DNA of 64,000 nt from Myxococcales bacterium. GTDB lineage: Bacteria > Myxococcota_A > Polyangia > Palsa-1104 > JAEUJZ01. A model generated the notes under the pieces. That model saw only the letters and a list, made by a program, of their open reading frames with translations, ran no database searches and was not told where the DNA came from. The DNA lies in assembly GCA_016794505.1 (NCBI GenBank), contig JAEUJZ010000016.1, positions 1-64,000 of the forward strand. The letters run 5' to 3'. Every line of letters starts with the position of its first letter. Within the stretch, counting starts at the first letter, position 1. Positions 42,110 to 51,687 of this stretch are shown here, one piece after another. The position numbers were made by a program, and so were the translations under genes.

Positions 42110-42835
42110 CTAGAACGATCCTGGAGCAAAGTACGCTTCGCGCAGGCGCTCGCTGTACGCGACCAAGTTGGCTTTGCTCTTCATCTGCGACTGCAAGCGG
42201 CCTGCGATAGGCGTCGCCAGCACGCTCCACACAAACGGGAAGACCGATGCGTCGATGCTGCGCGGCTCGCTGCCTAAGAAGTACGGGCGCTCGCCCGCAA
42301 GCTCAGCCAGCGAGTCGATCAGACCGACGCCGATCTCTTCGACTTCTTCGATGCTGTGGCGGCCCATGCCCTGCCGATAGGCGGTCTGCACCACCTGCTT
42401 GCGGATCATGTTCATGACGAACGGTGTGGCAAAGCCGGGCACACCGGACTTCTTGATCGTCTGGCCAAACGCTGGGCTGATGACCTTCCAGCCGCGCTCG
42501 TCGACCCAACGCGCGACCAACATCACGAAATAGAAGTGTTCTTCCATCATCGACTTGACCGCGGTGGCCAGCGCGCGATCGCGTGCCGATAGCCCCACGT
42601 CGAGGTCTTTGTACGTCTTGCGCAGGTGTTCGATGATGAACGACGAGTCCGCGATGGTGCGCCCGCCATCGTCGATATACGGCAGCTTGCCCTTGGGCGC
42701 CTTTCGCGAGTCACCGGCCAAGAGCGTGTGCTCAATGCCGGCAAGCCGCAGGTACGTCAGCACCTTGACGACAAATGGGCTGGCATCGGGCAGACCAAAC
42801 GACGGACTAAAACCATAGACCTTGACGGACGGCAT
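42110..42835 (-). CDS. Glutathione-S-transferase-like (Faxc/metaxin-type) protein
   Basis: A 241-residue protein with the thioredoxin-like N-terminal half of GST-type proteins (VKVYGFSPSFGLPDASPFVVKVLTYLRLAGIEHT, PKGKLPYIDDGGRTIADSSFIIEHL) and a helical C-terminal half with RSIDASVFPFVWSVL. The substitution pattern is that of the failed-axon-connections/metaxin branch, so glutathione chemistry is uncertain. The start at 42835 gives MPSVKVYG, which begins the first strand; upstream in-frame codons overlap a divergent sigma-factor promoter region. Confidence 0.85.
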   Translation of the reverse strand: MPSVKVYGFSPSFGLPDASPFVVKVLTYLRLAGIEHTLLAGDSRKAPKGKLPYIDDGGRTIADSSFIIEHLRKTYKDLDVGLSARDRALATAVKSMMEEHFYFVMLVARWVDERGWKVISPAFGQTIKKSGVPGFATPFVMNMIRKQVVQTAYRQGMGRHSIEEVEEIGVGLIDSLAELAGERPYFLGSEPRSIDASVFPFVWSVLATPIAGRLQSQMKSKANLVAYSERLREAYFAPGSF

Positions 42836-42975
42836 GCGCGCAGCCTGCCAAACATCCGCCCGTGCCAGCAACAGCTTCCTGCGGTGCGCGTCGACGAGAA
42901 CTGGCTGAGCTCGCTGTATTTTTGGGCCGGCTGCAACTTTTCGGCATGCTGCCGCCATCTATAAGGGTCAGACAG

Positions 42976-43695
42976 ATGAGTCGTCGGCTTGGTGAACAGA
43001 CAGCCCCTGCGGCGGCCGACGGTGTGAATGAACGGATGACGCACAAGGAGACCCCAGGTGAGCGGCTTTGCCGCCTACTTTCGCCGCTGCACACTGCCGT
43101 GCGCGCCACGGCTCGGAGGCTGTGTCAAAGCCCGGCGGACGGCGATGATCTGCTGCACGAAGCGGTGCTGCGAGCGCTGGCGCGCATCGATCAGCTGCGC
43201 GATGAAGCGCGCTTTCGCCCCTGGTTTTATGCCGTGCTGCTGTCGGTGCATCGCCAGCGCAGCCGCGTCGCCTTCTGGCGTCGCTTCGTCCCTTTTCTTC
43301 CCATGCACGGATCTATGCACAGCCGTACGCATGACGACGATCGCTTGCACGCGGAACCCAGCGCGGCCTGGCTTGCATCCGGCTGGCCGAGCGCGCTCGA
43401 TGAAGAGACGCGCACGCGAGCGATCCGCGTCAGCACCGCACTGCAGCGGCTGCCCGTTGAGCAGCGCGAAGCGATCGTGCTCTTTGAAGTCGAAGGCTTT
43501 GCGATCGATGAGATCGCCGAGCTGCAGCGAGCCTCGCAGAGCGCAGTGAAGTCTCGCCTGGCACGCGCGCGGCAACGCCTGCGCGAACACTACCAAGCGC
43601 AGTGTCAAACCGAGGACGCCAGCGAGCGCAACGCCGACGTCGATGCGAAATCTCACACCCCGCTGTGGCTGCCCCGCCGCGGTGTGGGCTCGTAA
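42976..43695 (+). CDS. ECF-type RNA polymerase sigma factor
   Basis: A 239-residue sigma70-family member with region 2 (AVRATARRLCQSPADGDDLLHEAVLRALARIDQLRDEARFRPWFYAVL) and region 4 (LPVEQREAIVLFEVEGFAIDEIAELQRASQSAVKSRLARARQRLREHY). AGGG lies eight bases before ATG 42976, chosen over 43036. The linker between the regions is longer than usual and holds an Asp/His-rich piece (HSRTHDDDRLHAEP). The next gene encodes a membrane protein that is a likely anti-sigma partner. Confidence 0.93.
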   Translation: MSRRLGEQTAPAAADGVNERMTHKETPGERLCRLLSPLHTAVRATARRLCQSPADGDDLLHEAVLRALARIDQLRDEARFRPWFYAVLLSVHRQRSRVAFWRRFVPFLPMHGSMHSRTHDDDRLHAEPSAAWLASGWPSALDEETRTRAIRVSTALQRLPVEQREAIVLFEVEGFAIDEIAELQRASQSAVKSRLARARQRLREHYQAQCQTEDASERNADVDAKSHTPLWLPRRGVGS

Positions 43696-43724
43696 CGAAA
43701 ACGGACGCGGGGAGCACTTCCACG

Positions 43725-44774
43725 ATGGCGACACACTCTCGGCATCCAGCGAATGAACCAAACAAGCGCGGGCAGAGCGATGCGCAGCTAGCCGACGATC
43801 TTGCGGCGCTGACGCAGGCCACCGAGCAAGCGATGCCACCGTGGTCGCTTGTGCAGGCTGCGATCGCTCGCGCGGCGGCCCACGCGACGAACCCTGAACA
43901 AGGCCACCCCGGCGACTCACGAAAAGGAGCGACGATCATGCAGAAGATCCAGGCAAGCTTGGCAACCCGTACGCGACCTCGCACCCTGCTGGGTGCGGCC
44001 GGTTCGTTGGCCTTGGTTGGCGCAGTGTTGTTGTGGCCGATTCGCTATGAGCGAACCGTGGGACATACCGTAAAGCTCGACGTGCAGCTTGCAGCGGGAA
44101 CCAGCCCGACGGATCCCGCATCGCCGCTTGCGCCGCGGGTCTTGGCCAAGCAGATGAAGGCAGCGCTGCACGCCGACAGCGTCCGCGTCGAGCTGTCGCA
44201 AGACGCGGGGCAGACGCAGATCCGCTTCACCGCGCGGCTTGCCACGCGCTCGCGCAGCGAGGTCGATGCGCGGACCCAGACGCTTCTGCGCGAGCTAGAG
44301 CGACAGCTTGAAAGCGCGCCGCAGCGTCCGCAGCTTGCCGCGCAGGTCAGCGAGTGGCGCGAGCAAGTCAGCGGGCGCGTGTATGCCATGGCGCTCGATC
44401 GCCTGATCCAGGTGCGCGTCGACACCAGCGGCAAGACCGATGCCGAGGTCAAAGCCGAGGTTGAAAATCAGCTGCGGGCGCAGGGCATCGCATCGCCCAC
44501 AGTTCAGTTTGAGCGACACGGCGATGCGAAGCAGCTTCGCATCGAGGCCGACACGGGAGATCGCGCCTTTGCGGTGGTGCGCAAGACCCAAGGCGATGGC
44601 CCGGTGGTCGAAGTCACAGTCGGCGATATCGACACCAAGCGCGAGCCGGGCATGACCGACGATCAACTGAAGGACAAGATCGTGCGCCAGCTGACTGCAA
44701 AGGGCATGTCTGGCACGGTCACGGTGCATGGCGATCAGGTCGAGATCCGTGCGCATCGCGACGTCGCTCCGTAA
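43725..44774 (+). CDS. Putative anti-sigma/membrane partner of the ECF sigma factor
   Basis: A 349-residue protein with a soluble N-terminal part (1-70) and one membrane segment (TLLGAAGSLALVGAVLLWPI). The remaining 250 residues are a periplasmic or extracytoplasmic domain with IRYERTVGHTVKLDVQL and two alternating alpha/beta repeats. It lacks a clear HxxxCxxC zinc motif. Position 29 bases behind the sigma gene makes it a likely anti-sigma factor. An in-frame ATG at 43938 (MQKIQASL) has AAGGAG upstream, stronger than the site for 43725, so a short form starting there is possible. Confidence 0.7.
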   Translation: MATHSRHPANEPNKRGQSDAQLADDLAALTQATEQAMPPWSLVQAAIARAAAHATNPEQGHPGDSRKGATIMQKIQASLATRTRPRTLLGAAGSLALVGAVLLWPIRYERTVGHTVKLDVQLAAGTSPTDPASPLAPRVLAKQMKAALHADSVRVELSQDAGQTQIRFTARLATRSRSEVDARTQTLLRELERQLESAPQRPQLAAQVSEWREQVSGRVYAMALDRLIQVRVDTSGKTDAEVKAEVENQLRAQGIASPTVQFERHGDAKQLRIEADTGDRAFAVVRKTQGDGPVVEVTVGDIDTKREPGMTDDQLKDKIVRQLTAKGMSGTVTVHGDQVEIRAHRDVAP

Positions 44775-44826
44775 CATCCGCAGGCCCTGCGCAGCGTCGC
44801 ACCGATTCAGCCAGCGACAACCGTAC

Positions 44827-44843
44827 ATGCAAGGTACTTGCAT
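44827..44843. promoter_or_regulatory. 17-base dyad ATGCAAG-N3-CTTGCAT
   Basis: Two 7-base arms separated by GTA lie in the 161-bp gap before the beta-helix lipoprotein gene, about 110 bases upstream of its start. It could be an operator. No matching copy was noticed elsewhere. Confidence 0.4.
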
Positions 44844-44935
44844 TTCGATCTGCACGCCCTCTGCGGCATTGCCCGCGTGTCCAGCAATCGCAGCGTCGAT
44901 CGCCACTGTGAAGTTTGATACACTTTGGCACTACC

Positions 44936-46363
44936 ATGCAGACTCCTTTTCGCCTTGCTCCGTCCTCTGGGTACGTCGCTCTCGCTTTGTCGGGGCGTAT
45001 GGGCTCGCTGTCGCTCGTACGGTCTTCTGCCGTCGGTCTTGTGCTCATCGTCGTGAGCCTGCTCTCGTCGTGTAATGGCGGCTCTTCGACCGCGGGAAGC
45101 TGCCGCACGGTCCTCAACTGCAAAGACGATGCAGCGCCGATCTGCGATGCCACCTCGCTAGCGTGCCGAACCTGCCAGATGGGGATCGATGACGTCGCCT
45201 GTCGCAACCGCAACCCCGCGACGCCGCTGTGTGGTCCAGCCGGCCGCTGCGTCGGTTGCATGAGCAATAGCGACTGCACGGATCTGCGGGCTCCCGTCTG
45301 TGGCGCCAGCAAGGCCTGCGGGCCGTGCCAGCGCTCGTCCGACTGCGTCAGCGGCATCTGTAGCGCTGACGGCAGCTGTGCCCCCGCCAGCGATGTTCTT
45401 TATGTGAACAACAAGGCGGTCTGCTCAGCAGCGCCACGCGGCAGCAAAGACGATCCGTTCTGTTCGATCAAAGACGCGGTCGATGCCGCAGTGGCGATGA
45501 ACAAGAGCTACATCAGCGTCGAAGCGACCGGGACGCCCTATGCCGCACTGACCGTCACCGCAACCAGCACAAACGGCCTGCGCATCGTCGGATCCGGGGC
45601 CGCAGCCGGCGCAGGCGTGCCGGTGCGCAGCAGTGGCACCGATGCCGCCCTTCGCGTGGACGCCACCGGCAGCAGCAGCTTGAAGTTGACGGTGAGCGGC
45701 CTCGATCTGGAATCGGTCTCGGGCAACGCAGTCGAGTGCATCGGCAACGCGGCGCTTTCGATCGAAGGCAGCCGCCTGCACAACAGCCTAGAAGGCATCT
45801 TGGTCAGCGCATGCAAGCTGACCGTCGACGGCACGCGCATCTATTTGAACCGCCGCAACGGCATCAGCCTGAGCAACGTCAGCGAGTACAACATCCAGAA
45901 CACGATGATCTGGCGCAACGATGTCTCGGGCATTGCGCTGGCCAACAGCCAAGGCGTGCTGCGCTTCTTGACGATCTATTCAAACGGCACGGCCTCGGGC
46001 GATCGCTCGCCGGGCATCGACTGCGGATCCGGCAACAACCTCGTCGAGCACAGCCTGGTGTTCAGCAACATCTCGGGCTTGTCGCCTGAGCTGATCAACC
46101 TGCAGCTTGTGGGTTGCATGACCAGCGGCGTGCTCACCAACGACAGTCGCAACGGCACATATCGCCAGATGGTGCCGGACTTCCTGAGCGCCTCGGGATC
46201 GGATGCCAGCCGCTTTGATCTGCGCTTGAAAGCGGAAAGCACAGGAAATGGCGAGTGCTGCATCGACAAGGTGCCGCAGGGCACCTATATCAACCACGAT
46301 GTCGACGGAAACAAGCGACCGCAGGGCGCTGGCTACGACATCGGCGCGCACGAAGCCCGCTAG
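44936..46363 (+). CDS. Right-handed beta-helix lipoprotein with Cys-rich N-terminal region
   Basis: The protein (about 475 residues) carries a lipoprotein signal (VGLVLIVVSLLSSC). Residues 50-150 are Cys-rich with CRTCQMG, CVGCMSNSDC and CGPCQRSSDC repeats. The rest is a parallel beta-helix: YISVEATGTPYAALTV, then repeats of NGISLSNVSEYNIQNTMIWRNDVSGIALANS and NNLVEHSLVFSN typical of pectate-lyase-fold proteins, ending in YDIGAHEAR. These proteins bind or degrade sugars or anchor to the surface. Starts at 44915, 44936 and 44999 are possible; 44999 gives a standard signal length. Confidence 0.85.
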   Translation: MQTPFRLAPSSGYVALALSGRMGSLSLVRSSAVGLVLIVVSLLSSCNGGSSTAGSCRTVLNCKDDAAPICDATSLACRTCQMGIDDVACRNRNPATPLCGPAGRCVGCMSNSDCTDLRAPVCGASKACGPCQRSSDCVSGICSADGSCAPASDVLYVNNKAVCSAAPRGSKDDPFCSIKDAVDAAVAMNKSYISVEATGTPYAALTVTATSTNGLRIVGSGAAAGAGVPVRSSGTDAALRVDATGSSSLKLTVSGLDLESVSGNAVECIGNAALSIEGSRLHNSLEGILVSACKLTVDGTRIYLNRRNGISLSNVSEYNIQNTMIWRNDVSGIALANSQGVLRFLTIYSNGTASGDRSPGIDCGSGNNLVEHSLVFSNISGLSPELINLQLVGCMTSGVLTNDSRNGTYRQMVPDFLSASGSDASRFDLRLKAESTGNGECCIDKVPQGTYINHDVDGNKRPQGAGYDIGAHEAR

Positions 46364-46500
46364 TCGCGCGGCGCTTTTTCTTTCGGCCTTGTGCCGCTGC
46401 CATGGTCATCGCGTGGGGATGCAAAGACGCGGCCTCGGCACAGCGTGGGATGTGACTTTTTTCTGCGCAGCAGCGACAGAAATCACTACATTGCGCGCCC

Positions 46501-48735
46501 ATGTCTGCGACCGAAAACCGCTCGACGATCTTGGGACCGAGCGGCCCGATTCCGTACACGCGTGATGCACAGGGCTATCCAACAATCGAGGCGCGCGACT
46601 TTGCCGAGGGTGCATTCGCGCGCGGCTACCTGCATGCCAGCGATCGCCTAATCCAAGTGCGGCTGAGCTTGGCCTTTGCGGCGGGTCAGGCGCTGTCGAT
46701 CCTCGGCGATGTCCCCTTGGCGCGAGCCATCGATCGTTCGGCGCATCTGCATGCTCTGTGTGCCGGTCTCGACGAGCAGGTCGAGCGGCTGTCGCCCGAT
46801 GCTCGCTCGATGGTCGATGCGTACTGCGCTGGCTTCAACGCCGGCACCAAGGCGCGCGGCTGGCCGCTGATCCTGCGCTTGATCGGCATCAAGCCCGTCG
46901 ACTATCGCCCGCAGGACATGCTGGCGCTGTTTCGCATGCTGTGCTGGTTCGGTCTGTCGTCGCTGCAGGAGTGGCCTGAAGCCGTGCTGGCGCAGCTTGT
47001 CGCAAAAGGCGCAAAGCCCGCGCTGTTTGATCTTCTGCTCGGCGATGCCATGCAGCCAGGCGAGCTATCGGCCCTGCCCTCGCTGACCTGGCCCGATGAG
47101 CACGATCCATTCGCCAAGCCCGTGGTGGGTGCGGCCTTTGGGGGATCGAATGCCATCGTGGTTTCCAAGGCGAGATCGAAGACTGGCGGCGCTCTTTTGT
47201 GTGCTGATCCGCACCTGGAAGTGGGACGCATTCCGCCGCTCTTATATGCCTCGCACACCGTATTTCCCGACGGAAACTATCTGCAGGGCATGGAAGTTCC
47301 GGGCTTGGCCTGGCCGAGCTTTGGCCGCACGCCGCGCGTCGGCTGGACGTACACCTATGCCCACGTCGATGTCATGGACACGTACGCCCTGCGCTGCCGC
47401 CGCGGCGAGTGCTTCGACGGCGAGACGTGGCAGAAGCTGTCGCGCCGCGAGGTCGAAGTGCGCGTGCGCGGCAAGCCGAGCGAGCGCTGGGTGTTCTTCG
47501 ATGCCGAGATCGGCACCACCTTTGGCCCAGCCGATGGCGATGGCGAAGTCACGCTTCCCGCCATTCGCTGGTGTGGTCTGCGCGACACGGCCGGCGACTT
47601 CAACGCGCTGCGCCGAACGCTGGATGCGCAGAACATCGATGAGCTTCTGCAGGCACAGAAGAAAATTCTTGGCCTGTCGCTGTTTGCGCTGATGGCCGAT
47701 GCCGATGGCCGCGTCGGCTGGGTGCTGACCGGCCGCATGGACGAGCGTCCCGAGCACGCGGGCGGCGTCTTGCCGAGAGCTCCGCATGGTGTCCCAGTTC
47801 CCGTCGCAGATGACGCGCGACCGCGCAGCCTGGACCCGCAGGAAGGCTTCATCGTCAGCGCCAACGAGCGCAAAGATGGACCGCTGGGTGAGCGCTGGGT
47901 GCCCCTGCCCGAGCCGCGCTATCGCCACGAGCGCTTGAGCGAGCTTGTGTACGGTCAGATCGATCGCGCAGGTCGGATCAGCCCAGAAGATCTGTCGCGC
48001 TTTGTGCATGACGCGGTCGATGCTGGTGCGCGGCGCTTGGTGCCGATCTGGGCGCCCCACTTGCCCCAGGATCCGCGCGCCGAGCGCCTGGTGCGCTGGG
48101 CCACGGCGCAGCCCGGCCAAGGCAGCGAACACTATGACAACCTGGCCCTGTTTGAAGCGCTGCATCGCGCCGTCTGTCGCGAGCTGATCGCTCACCGCTC
48201 CGACGCGGACGAAGCGAACCGACTGGTCGACGCGCTAAATGCGGTCTTCCTGTTTCATCACCACCTGGATGAAGCGCTGGCGCTGCAGCGACGGCAGCAG
48301 GTATCGGAAGAAGAGCTGGCCGCCGCGCTGAACAAGGCCTGGCCCAGCGCCTTGGCGGCGCTTACACATCGCGACGCGCGTCGCCCCATCACCGAGCCAC
48401 ACCTGCACATGTTGTTTGCCGGCAAGCTGCCGGGCTTTCTGGGCTTCGACGAACCAGCGATGCCGTTTGTCGGCGGCGCCACTACGCCCGCGCAGTGTCG
48501 CGTGCTGACGCTGATCGGTCAGCGCGCGATCTTTGGATCGGCGGCGCGATACATCTGCGATCTATCGCAGCCGGGTGGCTGGTACTCACTGCCGGGCGGT
48601 GCATCCGAGCGGCGCTTCGGTCCAGGGTATCGCCGCGGCATCACCGACTGGGCCCAGGGCCAGTACGCGCCGCTTGGTCCCGCCGCGGCGTCGATCAACC
48701 CCAGCCACGCCAAGACTCCACGCAGCGATGCGTGA
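46501..48735 (+). CDS. Penicillin acylase family (Ntn) hydrolase, no signal peptide
   Basis: A 744-residue protein with the penicillin/AHL-acylase pattern: FGGSNAIVVSKARSKTGGALLCADPHLE, where S216 after GG would be the N-terminal nucleophile of the beta chain after self-cleavage, then EVPGLAWPSFGRTPRVGWTYTYAHVDV and QEGFIVSANERKDGP. Such enzymes hydrolyse amide side chains of lactones or antibiotics and normally work in the periplasm. Here the N-terminus MSATENRST has no signal peptide and the Ntn site is about 215 residues in, a normal position. The start has no strong ribosome-binding site. Confidence 0.88.
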   Translation: MSATENRSTILGPSGPIPYTRDAQGYPTIEARDFAEGAFARGYLHASDRLIQVRLSLAFAAGQALSILGDVPLARAIDRSAHLHALCAGLDEQVERLSPDARSMVDAYCAGFNAGTKARGWPLILRLIGIKPVDYRPQDMLALFRMLCWFGLSSLQEWPEAVLAQLVAKGAKPALFDLLLGDAMQPGELSALPSLTWPDEHDPFAKPVVGAAFGGSNAIVVSKARSKTGGALLCADPHLEVGRIPPLLYASHTVFPDGNYLQGMEVPGLAWPSFGRTPRVGWTYTYAHVDVMDTYALRCRRGECFDGETWQKLSRREVEVRVRGKPSERWVFFDAEIGTTFGPADGDGEVTLPAIRWCGLRDTAGDFNALRRTLDAQNIDELLQAQKKILGLSLFALMADADGRVGWVLTGRMDERPEHAGGVLPRAPHGVPVPVADDARPRSLDPQEGFIVSANERKDGPLGERWVPLPEPRYRHERLSELVYGQIDRAGRISPEDLSRFVHDAVDAGARRLVPIWAPHLPQDPRAERLVRWATAQPGQGSEHYDNLALFEALHRAVCRELIAHRSDADEANRLVDALNAVFLFHHHLDEALALQRRQQVSEEELAAALNKAWPSALAALTHRDARRPITEPHLHMLFAGKLPGFLGFDEPAMPFVGGATTPAQCRVLTLIGQRAIFGSAARYICDLSQPGGWYSLPGGASERRFGPGYRRGITDWAQGQYAPLGPAAASINPSHAKTPRSDA

Positions 48736-48849
48736 GCCAAATCGCACGGTGCGCAATCGCACGCCGCACGGCCGCGGCGTATCTCTGCAGTCCGGCTTGC
48801 CTTCGCAGTTTTCGCATCGGGCGACGGAGATCGGCGATACCCTGCCTGA

Positions 48850-50304
48850 ATGCGCCGATGGCTGACGCCGCTCGTTCTTCCTTTTGCGATCTCTAGCTGC
48901 ACGGGTGAAGGGCTCAGTGCCCAGGTGCAGCACTTCGATCCACCCAGCTCGACGATCCTTCCTGCTCAGGGATCGTTGGTGCGCGTCATCAACCTCGATG
49001 ACGAGCCCACGATCTGTTACACCACCGACGGCAACACGCCGATGTGGAACGGCGGCCAGTGTGCGAACACGCTGGATGCAAGTCGCCAGATCGCGGTGCC
49101 CAACTGCGGCTTCAACGTGGTGCGCGTCGCTTGGTCCAGCGGCAGCGATGAAGCGACGTACAAAGTCGAAAGCGAGGCCTGCAGCTCAAGCTGCGCGCCG
49201 GTCGTGCCGTGGCCCAATCAAGAGCTGGTGACGGCCATCGCCAAGTGGACCGACGAGATCAAATGCACCCTGAACAACTGTCAGAACCCCGGCGGCCCCG
49301 GTAACTGGTCAGGCATGTGCGACTCGGGGCGCGTCGACTGGAATGTCAGCTTGAACGGACTGCGCGCCATCAGCGCCTTCACATACGACGCTTGCGCGCA
49401 CGCGGTGACGATCGACGTCGAAGAAAACGGCGTCAAGATGCCGCGCAAGATCAACCTGGTGGTCACCGGCAAGCTGGTGCAAGACACCGACTTCAACGGC
49501 AATGGCAACGAAGGCGGCACGGTCACCATTTCAGGCGACTTCACGGGCAGCGCCACATCGCGCATCGCCCTTGCCAACAAGCAGCGGGCCGGTGGCAGCT
49601 TTGATGCGGCCTGCACGGCCGATCCATTTGCCGGGAAAGAGTGCGCGCCAGGTGGCGCCGCGATCGCCTATGACTTCCCAAACTGGAGCTGTCGCGGCGG
49701 CATCTGCCCAGTGGCCAAGGCCGGCACGTGCAAGCCTCCCGACGTCGACACAGACGGCATCCCCGATGCGTCCGACAACTGCCCAAAGATCGGCAACACC
49801 GATCAGGCGGATCTCGATCGCGATGGGGTGGGTGATGCGTGCGACACCGATCCAGCGTTTGTCGTCATGCGCTTTAAGGTCGGCAACCGCTGCCTGACCT
49901 TGGGCAACAAGGCCGTGGAATCAACCAGTACCTGCGAGCCCGCTGATGCCAAGCAGCAGTGGCGCATGGCTGTCGATGGAACCGCGTTTGGCTTTCGCAA
50001 CCTCGGCAATAACGAGTGCCTCAGTCAGTCGGGCGGGCTCATCGGCCCATGGACCGTGATCACCGCTCCATGCGATGGCAGCGACAAGCAGCGCTGGAAG
50101 TTGGAAGCGTATACGCAAGGCGGCAGCGACCCCAAGTTCCCGCTGCGCATGCACAACGTCGCCGACAACTTCTGCATCTACACCGACTTGACGGGCTTGG
50201 TGTACGGCACCGTGGCCAACTGCGGCCTCGCCGGCACCGAGTCGAACCGCAAGGTCGGCCTGTATTACGGCGGCGCCTTCGATCGGCCGCCGCATCAGCC
50301 GTAA
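48850..50304 (+). CDS. Multi-module lipoprotein (chitobiase-C-like, thrombospondin type-3, ricin-like)
   Basis: A 484-residue lipoprotein with a compact signal ending ISSC (Cys17). Residues 30-100 resemble a chitobiase/beta-hexosaminidase C-terminal domain (ICYTTDGNTPMWNGGQCANT). The middle part is an unknown Cys-containing domain. About 290-330 are a calcium-binding thrombospondin type-3 pair (DTDGIPDASDNCP, DRDGVGDACD). The final 150 residues show ricin-type QxW-like motifs (AKQQWRMAV; DKQRWKLEA). It is a surface carbohydrate-binding protein, with no catalytic motif found. Confidence 0.85.
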   Translation: MRRWLTPLVLPFAISSCTGEGLSAQVQHFDPPSSTILPAQGSLVRVINLDDEPTICYTTDGNTPMWNGGQCANTLDASRQIAVPNCGFNVVRVAWSSGSDEATYKVESEACSSSCAPVVPWPNQELVTAIAKWTDEIKCTLNNCQNPGGPGNWSGMCDSGRVDWNVSLNGLRAISAFTYDACAHAVTIDVEENGVKMPRKINLVVTGKLVQDTDFNGNGNEGGTVTISGDFTGSATSRIALANKQRAGGSFDAACTADPFAGKECAPGGAAIAYDFPNWSCRGGICPVAKAGTCKPPDVDTDGIPDASDNCPKIGNTDQADLDRDGVGDACDTDPAFVVMRFKVGNRCLTLGNKAVESTSTCEPADAKQQWRMAVDGTAFGFRNLGNNECLSQSGGLIGPWTVITAPCDGSDKQRWKLEAYTQGGSDPKFPLRMHNVADNFCIYTDLTGLVYGTVANCGLAGTESNRKVGLYYGGAFDRPPHQP

Positions 50305-50340
50305 GCGCGACGCGGGGCGGATGCATCGCGCGGGCGCGTA

Positions 50341-51606
50341 CTAGGACTTGCTTGAAAACAACAGCAGCTCGGCTGCGTCCGGGCCGATGTTAAACACGCT
50401 GGCGCCGCTGGGAATCAGCGTGCGCGGTCCAGCGCCTTCGATCTGTCCACGGCGGGACACACTGACGTAGCCCGCGAGGATCATGCCGGGACCTGTGAGG
50501 TCACAGCGCTCTCCAGTGGACAAGCGCAGCAGCTGGCATCCCAGCGCTGTGCCGCCAAGCGTCTCGCCCAAATCGGCGCCGCTTTGAGCCGTGGGCAGCG
50601 GGGGCAGGGCAGGCGGCGTGCTGGTTCCTTGCGGGCCGCCTTGGGGTGTCGATGCAGCGGCATCGCGCAGGCGCAGCGGAGGCAGACTGCCGGTCTGCTC
50701 GCAGGCATCGATCTGGGCTTCGCCTTCGCGATAGGTCGGGTACGACAGCGCGAGCTTGAGCTCGCGCTTGAGGCGTGCGTTGTTCAGCCGCCGGCCGCGA
50801 ATGACTTGCCCTGCTCCAACGAGGTGCGAATCGACGCTCGGGGGCACGGGCAGCTTCATGTGATCGGACAGCCAGGTCACGTATTCCAGCTGCGGGCAGG
50901 GATGATCATCGCCGACGACATACGTTGAAAGCACCGAGCCGCTGCTCAGCGCGTGATCGGCTGAAGCGCGGATGACACGCACCAAGTCATCGATAAAGAT
51001 GCGCGAAAAATAGTAGCGTCCCCCGTCGAAGAGTCGGTACTGACCGCTGCGGATGCGCTGCCGCACGCCGCGCGCTGGCAAGTGTGAAGCGAGCGCTGGG
51101 CCATAGATGGCAGCCAAGCGAAGAACGACCGTGCGCAGGCCGCTTTGCGCGATGCTGGCCACCGCCGCTTCGTCTGCGAGCCGCGTCGCTGCCTCGGGAT
51201 CGCTGGGGGCTGTCGAGCTGTCTTCGTCGACCCAGTCCGAGTTGCTGTTGCCTTCACTGCGGCCGTATACCGCACTGCTGCCCAGATAGATAAAGGCCCG
51301 CGCATGCACGCGCAGCGCAGCGGATGCGGCCCGACGTACGGCTTCGCCTTGCGGCATCCCGATGACGCCGGGAATCGAGTACACGACGATGGGCTGATCC
51401 AGACCCAACATCGCAGGACCAAATTGGTGCGAGCGCGAGGCCTCCAAGTAATGCACCTGGGCGCCCTGCGCATGCAGCGGCTCTAACAGCGTGGTTCGAC
51501 GCGCGCAGACACGCACCTGCGCACCGTCGGCAAGAAGCGACTGCGCCAGCCGTGTCCCGACATAGCCACAGCCCAGGATGACGAACGGAGGAATGGTCTG
51601 TTGCAC
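50341..51606 (-). CDS. NAD-dependent epimerase/SDR-like protein fused to a cupin-like C-terminal domain
   Basis: A 421-residue protein. Residues 1-290 form an extended-SDR Rossmann domain: FVILGCGYVGTRLA at 8-21, a SSAVYG motif and RLAAIYGP, similar to YeeZ and other sugar epimerases. The final 90 residues (GETLGGTALGCQLLRLSTGERCDL and AELLLFSSKS) resemble a small cupin. They are linked by a Pro/Ser/Thr-rich stretch. It starts 81 bases after the giant TPR gene's stop on the same strand. Its real substrate is unknown. Confidence 0.85.
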   Translation of the reverse strand: MQQTIPPFVILGCGYVGTRLAQSLLADGAQVRVCARRTTLLEPLHAQGAQVHYLEASRSHQFGPAMLGLDQPIVVYSIPGVIGMPQGEAVRRAASAALRVHARAFIYLGSSAVYGRSEGNSNSDWVDEDSSTAPSDPEAATRLADEAAVASIAQSGLRTVVLRLAAIYGPALASHLPARGVRQRIRSGQYRLFDGGRYYFSRIFIDDLVRVIRASADHALSSGSVLSTYVVGDDHPCPQLEYVTWLSDHMKLPVPPSVDSHLVGAGQVIRGRRLNNARLKRELKLALSYPTYREGEAQIDACEQTGSLPPLRLRDAAASTPQGGPQGTSTPPALPPLPTAQSGADLGETLGGTALGCQLLRLSTGERCDLTGPGMILAGYVSVSRRGQIEGAGPRTLIPSGASVFNIGPDAAELLLFSSKS

Positions 51607-51687
51607 GAAGAATGTTCCGACGGTATTGCGAGGTTTGTACGCCGCATGCCGCAGCGAAATGGCGCGGCAGTCTGGGGGTACAGCAGA

